The notes: generated from the sequence alone by a model not told the origin. DNA of 61,096 bases from Myxococcales bacterium (GCA_947473045.1 CANJCO010000028.1:1-61096); one strand, 5' to 3'. Counted from the stretch's first letter, positions 8,630 to 21,196 are shown. Numbers and translations: made by a program.

Positions 8630-9502
8630 CTACGCAGTGAGCAGCGCCAGCAATTCGGCTCCAGCGCGCCCGAGCGGTCGCGCCGTCGGGTGGGCGAGCA
8701 CCGGCCTGAACGCGTATCGGTCGCCGCCGTCGTAGGGAAGCGGCACGAGGGAGCCGTCTGCAAGCTCACCGGCTATAAGGTATTCCGGCATCCAGCCGAA
8801 GCCGAGTCCGAGCTGAAGCGCGCGCTTTTTGGTATAGAAATCCGTGAGATAGTAAACGCGCGGGCCGCCGAAAATGTGGGTATCGATCAGCCGCTTCGAC
8901 TCGCTCGAGTCGTGTACGGTCAGCTCCACGTGCCGATGCAGGTCGCCGAGGCTTACGGCGGGCAGTTCGGCCAGCGCGTGCGCGCGGCTGGTCACGAGCA
9001 GCACCCGCACCTCCGGAAGCGCGTGCTCCATCAGGTCGGCTCCGCGCGCGTAGTCCTTCACAAGCATCATGTCGGCCTGCGTTCGCTCGAAGCGATCCTG
9101 CACGCCGCCGAGGAACTCCACGCGCACCTGGATATGCGTCGGCACCCCCTGCCGGGTGAGCGCGCCAAGCGCCCCGAGGATGGGATCCATCGGTAAAATG
9201 CCGTCGATCACGATTTCGAGCCGAGGCTCCCAGCTCCCGGCGAGCGTCTGTGCCATGCGCTCGATTCGCCGAGCACGCACCAGCAGCACGCGGCCCTCGT
9301 CGAGCACCGCGCGCCCAGCGTCGGTGAGCACAGCGCGATGTCCTGCCCGGTCGAACAGCTCGAGCCCGAGCGCCTCCTCGAGCTGCTTCACCGAGTAGCT
9401 GATGGCCGACTGCGCCTTGTGGAGTTCGCTCGCGGCCGCCGCAAAGCTCTTGTGACGATCGATCGCGTCCAGCGCCTCCACCTGCTCCAGCGAGAAACGC
9501 AT
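8630..9502 (-). CDS. LysR-family transcriptional regulator
   Basis: 290 residues. The N-terminal winged helix-turn-helix is clear (FSLEQVEALDAIDRHKSFAA, then AQSAISYSVKQLEEALGLEL and FDRAGHRAVLTDAGRAVL), followed by a periplasmic-binding-type effector domain from about residue 90. LysR proteins bind small metabolites and activate a neighbouring, usually divergent gene. Here the divergent gene is hmgA, 119 bp away, so control of the homogentisate genes by an aromatic intermediate is the simplest inference. The inducer is not readable from sequence. The cco operon follows on the same strand and could also receive read-through from this gene. Confidence 0.93.
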   Translation of the reverse strand: MRFSLEQVEALDAIDRHKSFAAAASELHKAQSAISYSVKQLEEALGLELFDRAGHRAVLTDAGRAVLDEGRVLLVRARRIERMAQTLAGSWEPRLEIVIDGILPMDPILGALGALTRQGVPTHIQVRVEFLGGVQDRFERTQADMMLVKDYARGADLMEHALPEVRVLLVTSRAHALAELPAVSLGDLHRHVELTVHDSSESKRLIDTHIFGGPRVYYLTDFYTKKRALQLGLGFGWMPEYLIAGELADGSLVPLPYDGGDRYAFRPVLAHPTARPLGRAGAELLALLTA

Positions 9503-9547
9503 GTGGGCAGAATATCAACGATGCATCCCGCGCGCGCAAGACTCACT

Positions 9548-9569
9548 TCATCAGTCGATTCGATGATGA
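9548..9569. promoter_or_regulatory. Candidate LysR operator between the regulator and hmgA
   Basis: TCATCA (9548-9553) and TGATGA (9564-9569) form a 6-bp inverted repeat with a 10-bp spacer, in the divergent gap between the LysR gene and hmgA. This dyad format fits LysR-type sites. Its right arm touches the proposed -35 element of hmgA, as expected for an activator. Assignment to this regulator is inference. Confidence 0.45.
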
Positions 9570-9595
9570 CGGTCAAATCATTGTGTTTTTATGTT
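9566..9595 (+). promoter_or_regulatory. Putative hmgA promoter
   Basis: ATGACG (9566-9571) resembles a -35 box and TATGTT (9590-9595) resembles a -10 box, with an 18-bp spacer. Transcription would start near 9602, giving a leader of about 20 bases before the hmgA ATG at 9622. The local sequence is distinctly AT-rich for this genome. Prediction only. Confidence 0.4.
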
Positions 9596-9621
9596 TCGTG
9601 CACTGGCCGTATGCAGACTTC

Positions 9622-10728
9622 ATGCATATCGTGCGCGGGAAAGTCACACGCCAGGCCCACGTCGACGTTCCGTTCGGACTCGTCGAGGAGGAGTTTGGTC
9701 GCAACGGGTTCTTCGGTAGGGCCTCCCATCTGTACCGAACGCGGCCGCCGGTTGAATGGCAGTCCGTGGAGGGTGACCTGGCCCCCGCCGCGCTCCGTGC
9801 CACCGAGCTGCCGGGGCTGCGCCACAAGGGTCCGTGGAGCGGGGCGCGCGTTGCATTTGTCGAAAATGCCGATGTGACGCTGTCGATGGCGCAGCTGGAG
9901 ACTCCGATGCGCGAGCTGTACCGAAACGCCGACGGCGACGAGCTGATCTTCGTGCATCAGGGCGCGGGAGTGCTCGATACCGACTTCGGCCCCCTCGCCT
10001 ATCAGCGCGGCGATTACCTGATGATTCCGCGCGGCGTGACGTATTCGCTCTCTCCCGATGTCGCGTCCAGCTTCCTGATTGTGGAGTCGGCCGAGGCGTT
10101 TGAGATTCCCGATCGGGGACTGCTCGGAAAGCACGCGCTGTTCGACCTCGATACGATCGAGGCGCCGAATCCGGCCCCGCACGAGGAGCGAGGCGATTTC
10201 GAGGTGCACGTGAAGCGCGCCGGCAAGATGTCCACGATTCGATACCCGTTTCACCCGCTCAACGTCGCAGGCTGGAAGGGCGATCTGTATCCGTGGCGCC
10301 TCAATATAAGAGATATCCGGCCGATACTGTCGGAGCGCTACCACCTGCCTCCGTCGGCGCATGCAACGTTCATTACGCCCAGCGCCGTGATTTGCACATT
10401 TCTCCCCCGCGGACTCGAAACCGGTGATCCCGGGGCGATGCGAGTGCCATTTTATCACTCGAACATCGATTTCGATGAGGTCATTTTTTATCACGACGGA
10501 GACTTCTTCAGCCGCGCCGGCATCAAGCCGGGAATGGTCACGTTTCACCCGCAGGGCATTCACCATGGTCCCCAACCCGAGGCCGTACGAGCCGGCAGGA
10601 GCAAAGAGCGCACGAGCGAGCAGGCCGTGATGATCGACACCCGAAGGCCCCTGTCGCTCACGGCGGCCGGAGCAGCAGCTTCAATCCCAAACTATCACCT
10701 TAGCTGGACGAACGAGGAAGACCGATGA
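9622..10728 (+). CDS. hmgA: Homogentisate 1,2-dioxygenase
   Basis: 368 residues from ATG 9622. The frame opens at 9583, but MHIVRGKVTRQAHVDVPFG matches the usual N-terminus. The enzyme cleaves the ring of homogentisate to maleylacetoacetate using Fe(II) and O2, in tyrosine and phenylalanine catabolism. It has a cupin fold: the motif DELIFVHQGAG and the following G-D-Y-L-M-I-P-R-G-V form one half. The C-terminal half carries the iron-ligand region, with FYHSNIDFDEVIFYHDGDF and TFHPQGIHHGPQP. It is shorter than the roughly 430-residue human-type enzyme, as many bacterial forms are. It overlaps hpd by 4 bp (ATGA). No strong ribosome site is seen. Confidence 0.93.
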   Translation: MHIVRGKVTRQAHVDVPFGLVEEEFGRNGFFGRASHLYRTRPPVEWQSVEGDLAPAALRATELPGLRHKGPWSGARVAFVENADVTLSMAQLETPMRELYRNADGDELIFVHQGAGVLDTDFGPLAYQRGDYLMIPRGVTYSLSPDVASSFLIVESAEAFEIPDRGLLGKHALFDLDTIEAPNPAPHEERGDFEVHVKRAGKMSTIRYPFHPLNVAGWKGDLYPWRLNIRDIRPILSERYHLPPSAHATFITPSAVICTFLPRGLETGDPGAMRVPFYHSNIDFDEVIFYHDGDFFSRAGIKPGMVTFHPQGIHHGPQPEAVRAGRSKERTSEQAVMIDTRRPLSLTAAGAAASIPNYHLSWTNEEDR

Positions 10729-11765
10729 CGACCGCCACGCACAACCCGCTGGGCCTCAAGGGCCTGGCCTTCGCTGAGTTTTCATCCGACCGTAGCGAGA
10801 TGGCGCGCCTTCTGTTCGGAATGGGCTTCTCGCGCACGCGCAAGCACGCTGTCCGTTCGATCGAGGTCTTTACGCAGGGCGCTGCCTCGTTCATCGTCAC
10901 CGACGAGCCGGGCACCTTCGCCGCGAGGTTTCGCGCGCTTCACGGGCCCTGTGTGGCCTCCCTCGGCTTCCGCGTGCAGGACGCAGATTTCGCGTTTCGT
11001 GAGGCGCTCCGACGCGGCGCCCACGCGTTTCACAGTTCTTCAGGCTGCAAGGCCACCATCGACGCACCCGCGATTTACGGCATTGGCGACAGCCTCGTGT
11101 ACTTCGTCGACGGTTCGTCCGAGCGGGGCGCCGTGGTCGACCGCGAGCTCGTCGCGCTCGCCCGGCCCGAGCTGGTGCCCGAGATCGGCATCACCTGCTT
11201 CGATCACTTGACGAACAACGTCGCCAAGGGAGAGCTCGGCGCGGTCTCGGCGTTTTACAAGAACGTATTCGGCTTTACAGAAGTGCGTAGTTTCGACGTC
11301 TCGGGCGAAAAGACCGGTCTGTATTCCTACGCCCTCCGCTCACCCGACGGATCGTTTTGCATTCCCATCAACGAGGACAAGGGCGAGACCGGGCAGATTG
11401 CCGAATACCTGAGAGAATACCGCGGCCCCGGCGTACAGCATATTGCGCTGTCGACCGACGACCTCATCGGGACGCTCGACCGGCTTCATGGAATCCCCAC
11501 GCTCGACATCGACGATGACTACTACGCGACGGTGTTCGACCGGGTGCCCGCGGTGCGCGAAGATCGCGCGAAGCTAAAGGCGCACGAGATACTCGTCGAC
11601 GGCGACGCCGACGGCTACCTGCTGCAGATATTTACGAAAAACGTAGTGGGCCCCGTGTTCTTCGAGCTGATTCAGCGCCGCAATCACCTGTCGTTCGGCG
11701 AGGGAAATTTCGGCGCACTCTTTCGCTCAATCGAGCGCGATCAGGAGCGCCGCGGCGTGCTGTAA
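10725..11765 (+). CDS. hpd: 4-hydroxyphenylpyruvate dioxygenase
   Basis: 346 residues. It converts 4-hydroxyphenylpyruvate to homogentisate, the substrate of the gene just upstream. It is a two-domain vicinal-oxygen-chelate protein. The iron facial triad is visible: His161 in FDHLTNNV, His239 in PGVQHIALSTDD and Glu314 in FFELIQR. The C-terminal RRNHLSFGEGNFGALFRSIE matches the gating helix of the family. The start overlaps the hmgA stop (ATGA), so the two enzymes are translationally coupled and expressed in the order last step, first step. Length is normal. The fumarylacetoacetase and maleylacetoacetate isomerase genes are not in this window. Confidence 0.96.
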   Translation: MTTATHNPLGLKGLAFAEFSSDRSEMARLLFGMGFSRTRKHAVRSIEVFTQGAASFIVTDEPGTFAARFRALHGPCVASLGFRVQDADFAFREALRRGAHAFHSSSGCKATIDAPAIYGIGDSLVYFVDGSSERGAVVDRELVALARPELVPEIGITCFDHLTNNVAKGELGAVSAFYKNVFGFTEVRSFDVSGEKTGLYSYALRSPDGSFCIPINEDKGETGQIAEYLREYRGPGVQHIALSTDDLIGTLDRLHGIPTLDIDDDYYATVFDRVPAVREDRAKLKAHEILVDGDADGYLLQIFTKNVVGPVFFELIQRRNHLSFGEGNFGALFRSIERDQERRGVL

Positions 11766-11779
11766 CGCGGCCGCGTCGG

Positions 11780-14296
11780 CTACGCCGAGGCGGGCAGATG
11801 AGACGGGTGCGGTTCACTTTTCGGAAACGACAGGGTGAAGGTGGCGCCGCCGTCGCTGGCGGCCTCAATCGTGCCGCGCAGCTGACGCGCGAGCGTTCGT
11901 ACCAGCTGCAGTCCGAGGCTCGTGGTGCGCGTGATGTCGAACTGGTCGGGGAGGCCCTTGCCGAAGTCGCGCACCGTCAGAACAATCATCCGGCCATCGA
12001 GCTTGAGTTCAACGACCACATCGGGCTCCTGCGAACGCGCCGCGCGTGGCAAAACGCCGTATTTCAGGGCGTTGGTGAGCAGCTCGTTCAAGATGAGGCC
12101 GACCGGCACCGCGTGCTCAATCGTGACCTCGACGGCGCTCGCGTCGAGGCGCAGGTGCGACATGGGCGCGAGCGCGCCGCGAAGCGATTCGGCGAGCTGG
12201 GATGCATACGAGGCGAGATCAATGCGCGCGAGCGACTCAGCGCCGTACAGCTGCTGGTGAATCAAGGCCATCGAGCGCACGCGGTGCACGCTCTCGGCGA
12301 GCAGCTCGCGCGCGCGGGCCGACGGCATTTCGTCGACCTGGAGCATGAGCAGGCTCGAGATGATCTGCAGGTTGTTCTTGACGCGGTGGTGAATCTCTTT
12401 AAGAAGCGTCTCTTTCTCGCGAAGCGAGTCGAGGAGCGCGCCTTCCATCGCGTGGCGGTCGGTCAAATCGCGTACGGCCAAAATCGCGCCACGCGCTTGG
12501 GCTGTGTGGGTCGCAGCGACGCTGACCTCCGCTGAAAATTCCTGGCCGTTTTGGCCCTGGGCGTTGCGGTGATAGAGGGCGGCCGCCCCGGCCACGCCGT
12601 CTCGCTCCTGAAGCTCGATGGCCTTATGAACCAGGGCCTCGCCACCTTCGAGGACATCGTCGACGGAGCGCCCAGCGCACGCCCCGAACAATGCGTCGGC
12701 GCGCACGTTAGCGGCCCGAACGCGCCCGTTCTCATCGACGAGCAGCAGACCGTCGGGGCTCTGGTCGAAGACCGAGCGAAACGCGCGCCGACTGAGATCG
12801 TGCAGCATGAATGCCGCGACTTGCTCGGCCACGCGCGCGAGAATCGACGGCAGCGCGTCCGTCAGCAAATGCCCGCGCTCGACGCCAATTTCGAGCACGC
12901 CCAGCACGCCGTTGGGTCCCAGAATCGGCGCGGCGCCGAACGTATGGAGTCCTGCCGCGGCAGCCCGCGAACCGCGAAGGAACGAAGCGGCGCCCCCTGC
13001 CTCGAAGGCGTCGAGGAGCGACACCTTGCCGCTCGCCCAGACGGCGCCGGGCAGCCCAACACCAGCGGTCCCATAGGCTCCGGCGCGAAATTCGACGCGG
13101 CGGGTCGCCACAAGGAACTGAGCGCCCGCCGAGCCCGTCGCAGGGGCTGCAGAGCCAGCGAGGTAAGCGAGCGTCGCGTGTCCCGGGCGCACTGCCCACG
13201 CCTGCGCGATCGGCACGCCAAGCTCTTCTACAAGCGCGCCGACCAGCTGCTCGCTCGCGCCATCGAGCGAATTCGAGGTGAGCAGGAGCCCGGCGACGCG
13301 CTGCGCCAGCGCCTCCCGGCGCGCGGCGATCCGCTGCTTGGTCACGTCGGTTTGAATCCCGATGAAGCCCGAGGGCTCTCCGCGCTCGTCGTGGGTGACC
13401 CGACTCTCAATGGTGACGCGGTACTGGCGCCCCGATTTTGCGTAGTTCGACACTTCGACGTCGAACGGCAGGTGCGCCGCGACGGCCTCGCGCATGATGC
13501 GGCGCGCTTCGACATCGGTCTCGGGGCCGGCGAGCAGCTCGCCCGGAAATTTGCCGACCGACTCGGCGAGCGAATAGCCGGAAAGGCGCTCAAAGCCGTC
13601 GTTGACCCACTCAATGCGGCCGGCGCGATCGGCGATCACCACGCCGTTCGACGTGCGGCTCGCCACGTCGGCGAGGCGCTGCATCTTTTCGGCGGCGGTG
13701 CGTACTTCGAGCGCGACGCGCACGTGCTGCTGCAACGCGGCGACGTGGGCAACGAACGCGCAATAGCTGGGCGCGATGGCCGCGTCGACCCCCGACGAAC
13801 CTGTGCGACCAGCAGCCGAAACGCCAGCGACCAGAGCGTACGAGGTTGCCGCTTCCTGCCGATCCCGAAACCCGCAAACGAGCAGCACCGCCGTTGGCGA
13901 CCCCGCGATCGTCGGCAGCCAGTCCCCCACGACGACGCCCTCGCCGGCCGCGAGCGCGCGACGCACCGTCTGAGTCAGCGCCGCTAGCTCCGTCTCGGAA
14001 GGGCGGGCCGTGCCGCTGCTTACGCAGACTTCGACGCCGTCGGGTCGGGCATCGTCGAGGCGCAGCAAAAGCGCGGTCTGCGCGCCGAAGGCCGAGACGA
14101 CCTCCTCGGTGGCAACCGTCCAAAGCGCCCCGAGGCTCTCGGCTTCGAGGCCGCGCGCGCTCAGCCGAAGCAGCCCCTCCGCCGCAAGGTGCTTGCGCTC
14201 GATGCGAGCCTCGAGCGTGGCGACCTGCTGCTCGGCGACCGCCCGTCGCACCTGAATTTCGCGGCCAGGTTCTTCAAACAACACAAATTCGAGCAT
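11780..14296 (-). CDS. Multi-PAS/GAF sensor histidine kinase (HisKA_2 type)
   Basis: 838 residues, with no clear membrane helix, so probably cytosolic. In order: a short coiled coil (about 10-40), a GAF-like region (50-190), a PAS domain (about 205-325, with [15 protein letters not shown]), a second GAF-like region (330-490), a PAS domain (about 500-615), a HisKA_2 dimerisation domain with the phospho-acceptor region [12 protein letters not shown] near residue 636, and a HATPase domain ending [13 protein letters not shown]. Such kinases usually signal through a separate receiver. None is adjacent. Its last 200 residues are nearly the same as those of the kinase at 31520-33658, so the two are paralogs. 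It is divergent from the tetR gene. Confidence 0.93.
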   Translation of the reverse strand: MLEFVLFEEPGREIQVRRAVAEQQVATLEARIERKHLAAEGLLRLSARGLEAESLGALWTVATEEVVSAFGAQTALLLRLDDARPDGVEVCVSSGTARPSETELAALTQTVRRALAAGEGVVVGDWLPTIAGSPTAVLLVCGFRDRQEAATSYALVAGVSAAGRTGSSGVDAAIAPSYCAFVAHVAALQQHVRVALEVRTAAEKMQRLADVASRTSNGVVIADRAGRIEWVNDGFERLSGYSLAESVGKFPGELLAGPETDVEARRIMREAVAAHLPFDVEVSNYAKSGRQYRVTIESRVTHDERGEPSGFIGIQTDVTKQRIAARREALAQRVAGLLLTSNSLDGASEQLVGALVEELGVPIAQAWAVRPGHATLAYLAGSAAPATGSAGAQFLVATRRVEFRAGAYGTAGVGLPGAVWASGKVSLLDAFEAGGAASFLRGSRAAAAGLHTFGAAPILGPNGVLGVLEIGVERGHLLTDALPSILARVAEQVAAFMLHDLSRRAFRSVFDQSPDGLLLVDENGRVRAANVRADALFGACAGRSVDDVLEGGEALVHKAIELQERDGVAGAAALYHRNAQGQNGQEFSAEVSVAATHTAQARGAILAVRDLTDRHAMEGALLDSLREKETLLKEIHHRVKNNLQIISSLLMLQVDEMPSARARELLAESVHRVRSMALIHQQLYGAESLARIDLASYASQLAESLRGALAPMSHLRLDASAVEVTIEHAVPVGLILNELLTNALKYGVLPRAARSQEPDVVVELKLDGRMIVLTVRDFGKGLPDQFDITRTTSLGLQLVRTLARQLRGTIEAASDGGATFTLSFPKSEPHPSHLPASA

Positions 14297-14401
14297 ACTC
14301 GCTCACCGGTTCAACAGCTCATGAATCGCTCCGTCGACAAACGATTTGCGCGCGGGCGTCTGAGCCCTGAGGCCTCGCGCGAACGGGGCGCGAGCACAGG
14401 C

Positions 14402-14430
14402 TTGTCGCAAAGTTAGTTTAGCGATACTAA
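14402..14430 (+). promoter_or_regulatory. Putative tetR-efflux promoter
   Basis: TTGTCG (14402-14407) and TACTAA (14425-14430) fit -35 and -10 boxes with a 17-bp spacer. Transcription would start only a few bases before the tetR ATG at 14442, giving a very short leader. The TetR-type operator overlaps the spacer and the -10 box, which is a typical repression geometry. Confidence 0.5.
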
Positions 14431-14432
14431 CT
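14411..14432. promoter_or_regulatory. TetR-type operator palindrome
   Basis: AGTTAGT (14411-14417) and ACTAACT (14426-14432) are perfect 7-bp inverted arms around an 8-bp centre, 22 bp in all. The size and symmetry are typical of TetR-family operators. It ends 9 bp before the tetR start codon, is AT-rich against a GC-rich background, and overlaps the proposed -10 box. Autorepression of the tetR-MFP-RND operon is inferred. Confidence 0.65.
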
Positions 14433-14441
14433 CCCGCGACG

Positions 14442-15059
14442 ATGGCGCGCCCGAGGCAGGTGACCGACGAACAGATCCTCGCGACGATGCGCGCTTGCGC
14501 GCTCGAGCACGGCGCGCAAGTCTCCCTCGACGTCGTCGCCGAACGCCTGAGCGTCACCTCCCCCGCGCTGCTCAAGCGCTTCGGCTGCAGGCAGGAGCTC
14601 ATGGTCAAGGCGCTGCGACCGCCCGCCTCGCCCCCGTTCGTCGAGCGGTTCCTCGAGGGCCCCGACAGCAGACCGCTCCGCGTACAGCTCGCAGAGCGCC
14701 TGCGCGAAATGTCCCAATTTTTCGACGAGATCGTACCGTGCGTGCTCGCGCTCCGCGAGAGCGGCGTGCCTCACGCGCGCATTTTTGAAGGCCGTCACAC
14801 TGCCCCCCTGACGGCCATCAAAGCCATCGCGCGGTGGCTGCTTCAGGCCGACGCTTCGGGACTCGCCACGGTTCGCGCGCCCGAGAGCGTGGCCGTCGCA
14901 CTGCTCGGCGCCGTGCAGACGCGCGCGGTCACAGCCCACCTCGCAAACGTGCGACTGAGCCGGCGCAGCACCGATCAGTATTTGAACGATCTCGTCGATC
15001 TTTTCGCAGCGGCGCTCGCAGTCAAGCGTCGTCGCGCACCTTCACATTCGGCCGTGTAG
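14442..15059 (+). CDS. TetR/AcrR-family transcriptional regulator
   Basis: 205 residues. The N-terminal helix-turn-helix is VTDEQILATMRACALEHGAQ, then VSLDVVAERLSVTSPALLKRF. The usual TetR Tyr/Phe after the recognition helix is present as KRFGCRQELM. The rest is an all-helical ligand-binding domain. It is the first gene before an RND efflux pair, 39 bp upstream, the classical arrangement for a local repressor of a pump that responds to the pump substrate. A strong inverted repeat overlaps its promoter. The substrate is not readable. It is divergent from the sensor kinase at 11780-14296, which may share the control region. Confidence 0.92.
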   Translation: MARPRQVTDEQILATMRACALEHGAQVSLDVVAERLSVTSPALLKRFGCRQELMVKALRPPASPPFVERFLEGPDSRPLRVQLAERLREMSQFFDEIVPCVLALRESGVPHARIFEGRHTAPLTAIKAIARWLLQADASGLATVRAPESVAVALLGAVQTRAVTAHLANVRLSRRSTDQYLNDLVDLFAAALAVKRRRAPSHSAV

Positions 15060-15098
15060 CCCCCTTCCCCTCCGTTGACGCATCTCAGGACACCCGCG

Positions 15099-16166
15099 AT
15101 GAAAACCACCACGCTCATGCTTGCCCTGCTCGCGCTCGCCAGCTGCAAAAAGCCGCCGCCGCCGCCCGAAGCCTCCGGAAAGTCACTTGTCTCGCTTCCG
15201 CCGGTGAAGGTCGAAACGGGCGCGATCGTGCTCCAGAAAATGCCGAAATACCTGACCTTTACCGGCAGCATCGGCGCCGACCGCCAGTCCGACGTCGCCG
15301 CGAACGTCGCCGGCCGCGTCACCAACGTTTACGTCGAGCGCGGCATGCCGGTGAAGCAGGGGCAGGTACTCGCGGTGGTCGACTCACGCACCGCCGGGCT
15401 TCAGGTCGTCGCCGCGGTCGCGCAGAATCAGGCAGCGCAAACGCAGCTGCAGTTCGCAAAGCAGGACTGCGATCGGGCCGAGAAGCTCTTCGCGCAGGCT
15501 GCGATCTCCAAGACGGAGTTCGAGCGCCTCAAGACTCAGTGCACGGCGCAGCTCTACCAGGCCAATGCTACGCAGGCGAACGCCGATCTCGCCAACAAGG
15601 CGGCGGGCGACACCATCATTCGGGCGCCTTTCGACGGCATGATCGGCGAAAAATTCGTCAACGTCGGCGAGTTCGTACAGGCCCCGACGCGTGTCGCGAG
15701 CGTGTTCGCGATCAACCCGGTTCGCGTGAGTCTCAGCGTGCCCGAGGGCGCGGTCAGTCTCGTGAAAGAAGGGCAATCGCTGCTGCTCGGCGTGTCGTCG
15801 TGGCCCGGCCGCGACTTCGCGGCGACGGTGCGCTTCGTCTCGCCCGCGCTGCGGCCCAACACCCGCGATCTCATCATCGAGGCGCAGGCCCCGAACGCCG
15901 ACGGCGCGCTGCGGCCCGGCATGTTCGCGACCGCAAAAATCGAGGTCGGAGAAGAAGAGCAGCCCACCGTACCCGCGGCCGCCATCAAGGCTGACGGCAC
16001 AGTGAAGCGCATGTTTCTCGCGCGCCAGAATCAGGCCTTCGAGATGATCGTCCGCACCGGCGTCGAGAAAGACGGCCGCATCGCCGTGCTCGAAGCGCTC
16101 ACCGGAGCCGACAGGGTCATCGTCTCTCCTCCGCCCGGCCTGCAAGACGGCTCGGCGATTCAGTAA
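15099..16166 (+). CDS. RND efflux periplasmic adaptor (membrane fusion protein)
   Basis: 355 residues from ATG 15099, with AGGA upstream. The lipoprotein signal is LALLALASC, with Cys17 as the lipidated residue, followed by a proline run (KKPPPPPEA). The HlyD/AcrA fold is visible: barrel-sandwich halves around GRVTNVYVERGMPVKQGQVL and DTIIRAPFDGMIGEKFVNVG flank an alpha-hairpin, and a beta-barrel and membrane-proximal domain follow. The adaptor links the inner-membrane pump with an outer-membrane TolC channel. The permease gene follows after 24 bp. A TolC-like gene lies separately at 44514. The frame is open further upstream to a TTG at 15075, but that would bury the signal peptide. Confidence 0.93.
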   Translation: MKTTTLMLALLALASCKKPPPPPEASGKSLVSLPPVKVETGAIVLQKMPKYLTFTGSIGADRQSDVAANVAGRVTNVYVERGMPVKQGQVLAVVDSRTAGLQVVAAVAQNQAAQTQLQFAKQDCDRAEKLFAQAAISKTEFERLKTQCTAQLYQANATQANADLANKAAGDTIIRAPFDGMIGEKFVNVGEFVQAPTRVASVFAINPVRVSLSVPEGAVSLVKEGQSLLLGVSSWPGRDFAATVRFVSPALRPNTRDLIIEAQAPNADGALRPGMFATAKIEVGEEEQPTVPAAAIKADGTVKRMFLARQNQAFEMIVRTGVEKDGRIAVLEALTGADRVIVSPPPGLQDGSAIQ

Positions 16167-16190
16167 AGAACGGCCTTCGGAGCTCCCCCC

Positions 16191-19505
<3,315 letters not shown>

Positions 19506-19526
19506 GCGGCGAACGTGACCGGGGCC

Positions 19527-19865
19527 ATGACCGCCGCGCGCACGATCTTGTTGCTCTGCGCAGCAAACGTTTTTATTACCCTCGCGTGGTACCGCCACTT
19601 GCGCGCTCAGGCGAACGCGCCGCTGTGGAGCGCGCTCCTCGTCAGCTGGGGCATCGCGTTCCTCGGCTACTGCCTCGCTGTGCCGGCCAATCGCTACGGG
19701 TTCGGGCGCTTTTCGGTGGTGCAGCTCAAGGTTACGCAGGAGATCATCTCACTGGTTGCCTTTGGCATCTTCGCAAGCGTCTCGATGAAAGAGCGACTCT
19801 CTTCGAATCATATGATTTCGGCGCTCTGCCTGGTTGCAGCGGCCTATTTCGCCTTCCGCAAATAG
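19527..19865 (+). CDS. DUF486 (DMT-family) small membrane protein
   Basis: 112 residues from ATG 19527. A GTG at 19515 would add four residues. Four hydrophobic helices are visible, with the conserved features AWYRHL, NRYG, LKVTQEIISLVAF and the ending AAYFAFRK, which match the DUF486 group related to small drug/metabolite transporters. The function of the family is not established. It begins 21 bp after the RND permease stop, so it probably rides on the same transcript. Whether it takes part in efflux is unknown. It converges with the aminopeptidase gene, whose stop lies 4 bp beyond. Confidence 0.85.
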   Translation: MTAARTILLLCAANVFITLAWYRHLRAQANAPLWSALLVSWGIAFLGYCLAVPANRYGFGRFSVVQLKVTQEIISLVAFGIFASVSMKERLSSNHMISALCLVAAAYFAFRK

Positions 19866-19869
19866 CCGC

Positions 19870-21150
19870 TCAGGCGAACAGCCGGCCGAGGGCCTTCACC
19901 ATCATCGCGACATCCGCCGCTCCGCACATTTCGCGCGCAGAATGCATGGAAAGCATCGGGCTCCCGACATCGACCGTAGCGATGCCGAGGCGCGTGGCCG
20001 TGAGCGGGCCGATCGTCGATCCGCAGGCCAGATCGGTGCGCGTGACGAAGTCCTGCACGGGCACGTCGGCTTCGGCGCACAGGGCGCGAAAGCGCGCCGC
20101 AGTGGCGCCGTCGGTGGCGTAGCGCTGCTGGGCGTTGGTCTTGATGACGGGCCCCTGACCGATGCGTGGCATATGCATCGATTCGTGGCGGTCGGGGAAA
20201 TTCGGGTGAACCGCGTGGGCCATGTCGGCCGACACGCAAAAAGAACGCGTCATGGCGCGGGCGAGGCCCGAGCGCGCCGTCGCGTCGGCGGCTTCGACGA
20301 TTCGCGCGAGCACGTCGCCGAGCATCGGCCCCGCGGCGCCCTGAGCCGAGCTGCTGCCGACCTCCTCGTGGTCAAACAGCGCGATCACGCGCGTCGCGTC
20401 GCTGCGAGCCGGCGCGGCCGCGAGCGCGCACGTGGCCGCGTGGCACGACGCGAGGTTGTCGAGGCGCGCCGAAAATACAAGCGATTCATCGAGACCGCCC
20501 ACCGTGGGCCTCGTGAGATCGTAGAGCCCAAGGTCGAACCCGCGCACGGCTGCTGCGTCTCCGGCGAGACGCATCATCAGCGATTCGAAGGCGATTTTGG
20601 CGTCTCCCATGGCGATCACCGGCGGCAGGTGCTGCTGACGGTTGACGAGCAGACCGCGATCGTTGACCTCGCGGTCGAGATGGATGGCGAGGCTCGGAAT
20701 GCGCGCGATCGGCTCCGAGATGCGCACGTTGCGCCGCGCCTGCTGGCCTGATTGCTCGATGATCACGCGGCCAGCGACCCCCAGATCGCGGTCGAGCCAG
20801 GTATGCAGCAGCACGCCTCCGTAAACCTCGACGCCGAGCTGACTGTAGCCTTCTTTTCCGCAAGCGGGCCTCGGCTTCAGGCGCAGGTTGGGGCTGTCAG
20901 TGTGGGCGCCGGCGATGACGAAGCCTGACTCGACGGGCGAGCGATCGCCTGTGCGAAACGCGATGAGCGACGCGTCGGCCCGAACGACATACCGGGCATC
21001 GCCGGGCTGCAGCGACCACGCTTCGCCCTCATCGAGGCGGGAAAATCCGACGGCCTCGAGTCGCCGAACGGTCTCGTCGACCGCGTGAAACGGAGACGGA
21101 CTCGCGTCGATGTAATCGCAGAGGTCGCGCGCGGAGGAGACGTCGGTCAT
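19870..21150 (-). CDS. apeB: M18-family aminopeptidase
   Basis: 426 residues from ATG 21150 (a TTG at 21171 is less likely). M18 enzymes are cytosolic tetrahedral dodecamers that remove N-terminal residues, often acidic ones, using two metal ions. The metal and active-site motifs are visible: GAHTDSPNLRLKP, LFDHEEVGSSSAQGA, and CVSADMAHAVHPNFPDRHE, plus a C-terminal STIGPLTATRLGIATVDVG and HSAREMCG. Length is normal. The gene stands alone, convergent with the DUF486 gene. No local regulatory signal is seen. The gene symbol is by family and the substrate preference is not proven. Confidence 0.93.
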   Translation of the reverse strand: MTDVSSARDLCDYIDASPSPFHAVDETVRRLEAVGFSRLDEGEAWSLQPGDARYVVRADASLIAFRTGDRSPVESGFVIAGAHTDSPNLRLKPRPACGKEGYSQLGVEVYGGVLLHTWLDRDLGVAGRVIIEQSGQQARRNVRISEPIARIPSLAIHLDREVNDRGLLVNRQQHLPPVIAMGDAKIAFESLMMRLAGDAAAVRGFDLGLYDLTRPTVGGLDESLVFSARLDNLASCHAATCALAAAPARSDATRVIALFDHEEVGSSSAQGAAGPMLGDVLARIVEAADATARSGLARAMTRSFCVSADMAHAVHPNFPDRHESMHMPRIGQGPVIKTNAQQRYATDGATAARFRALCAEADVPVQDFVTRTDLACGSTIGPLTATRLGIATVDVGSPMLSMHSAREMCGAADVAMMVKALGRLFA

Positions 21151-21196
21151 GGTCGGGCAAACGTAGCCCAAATCGCGCCCCGCGGGCCGCGCGTCG

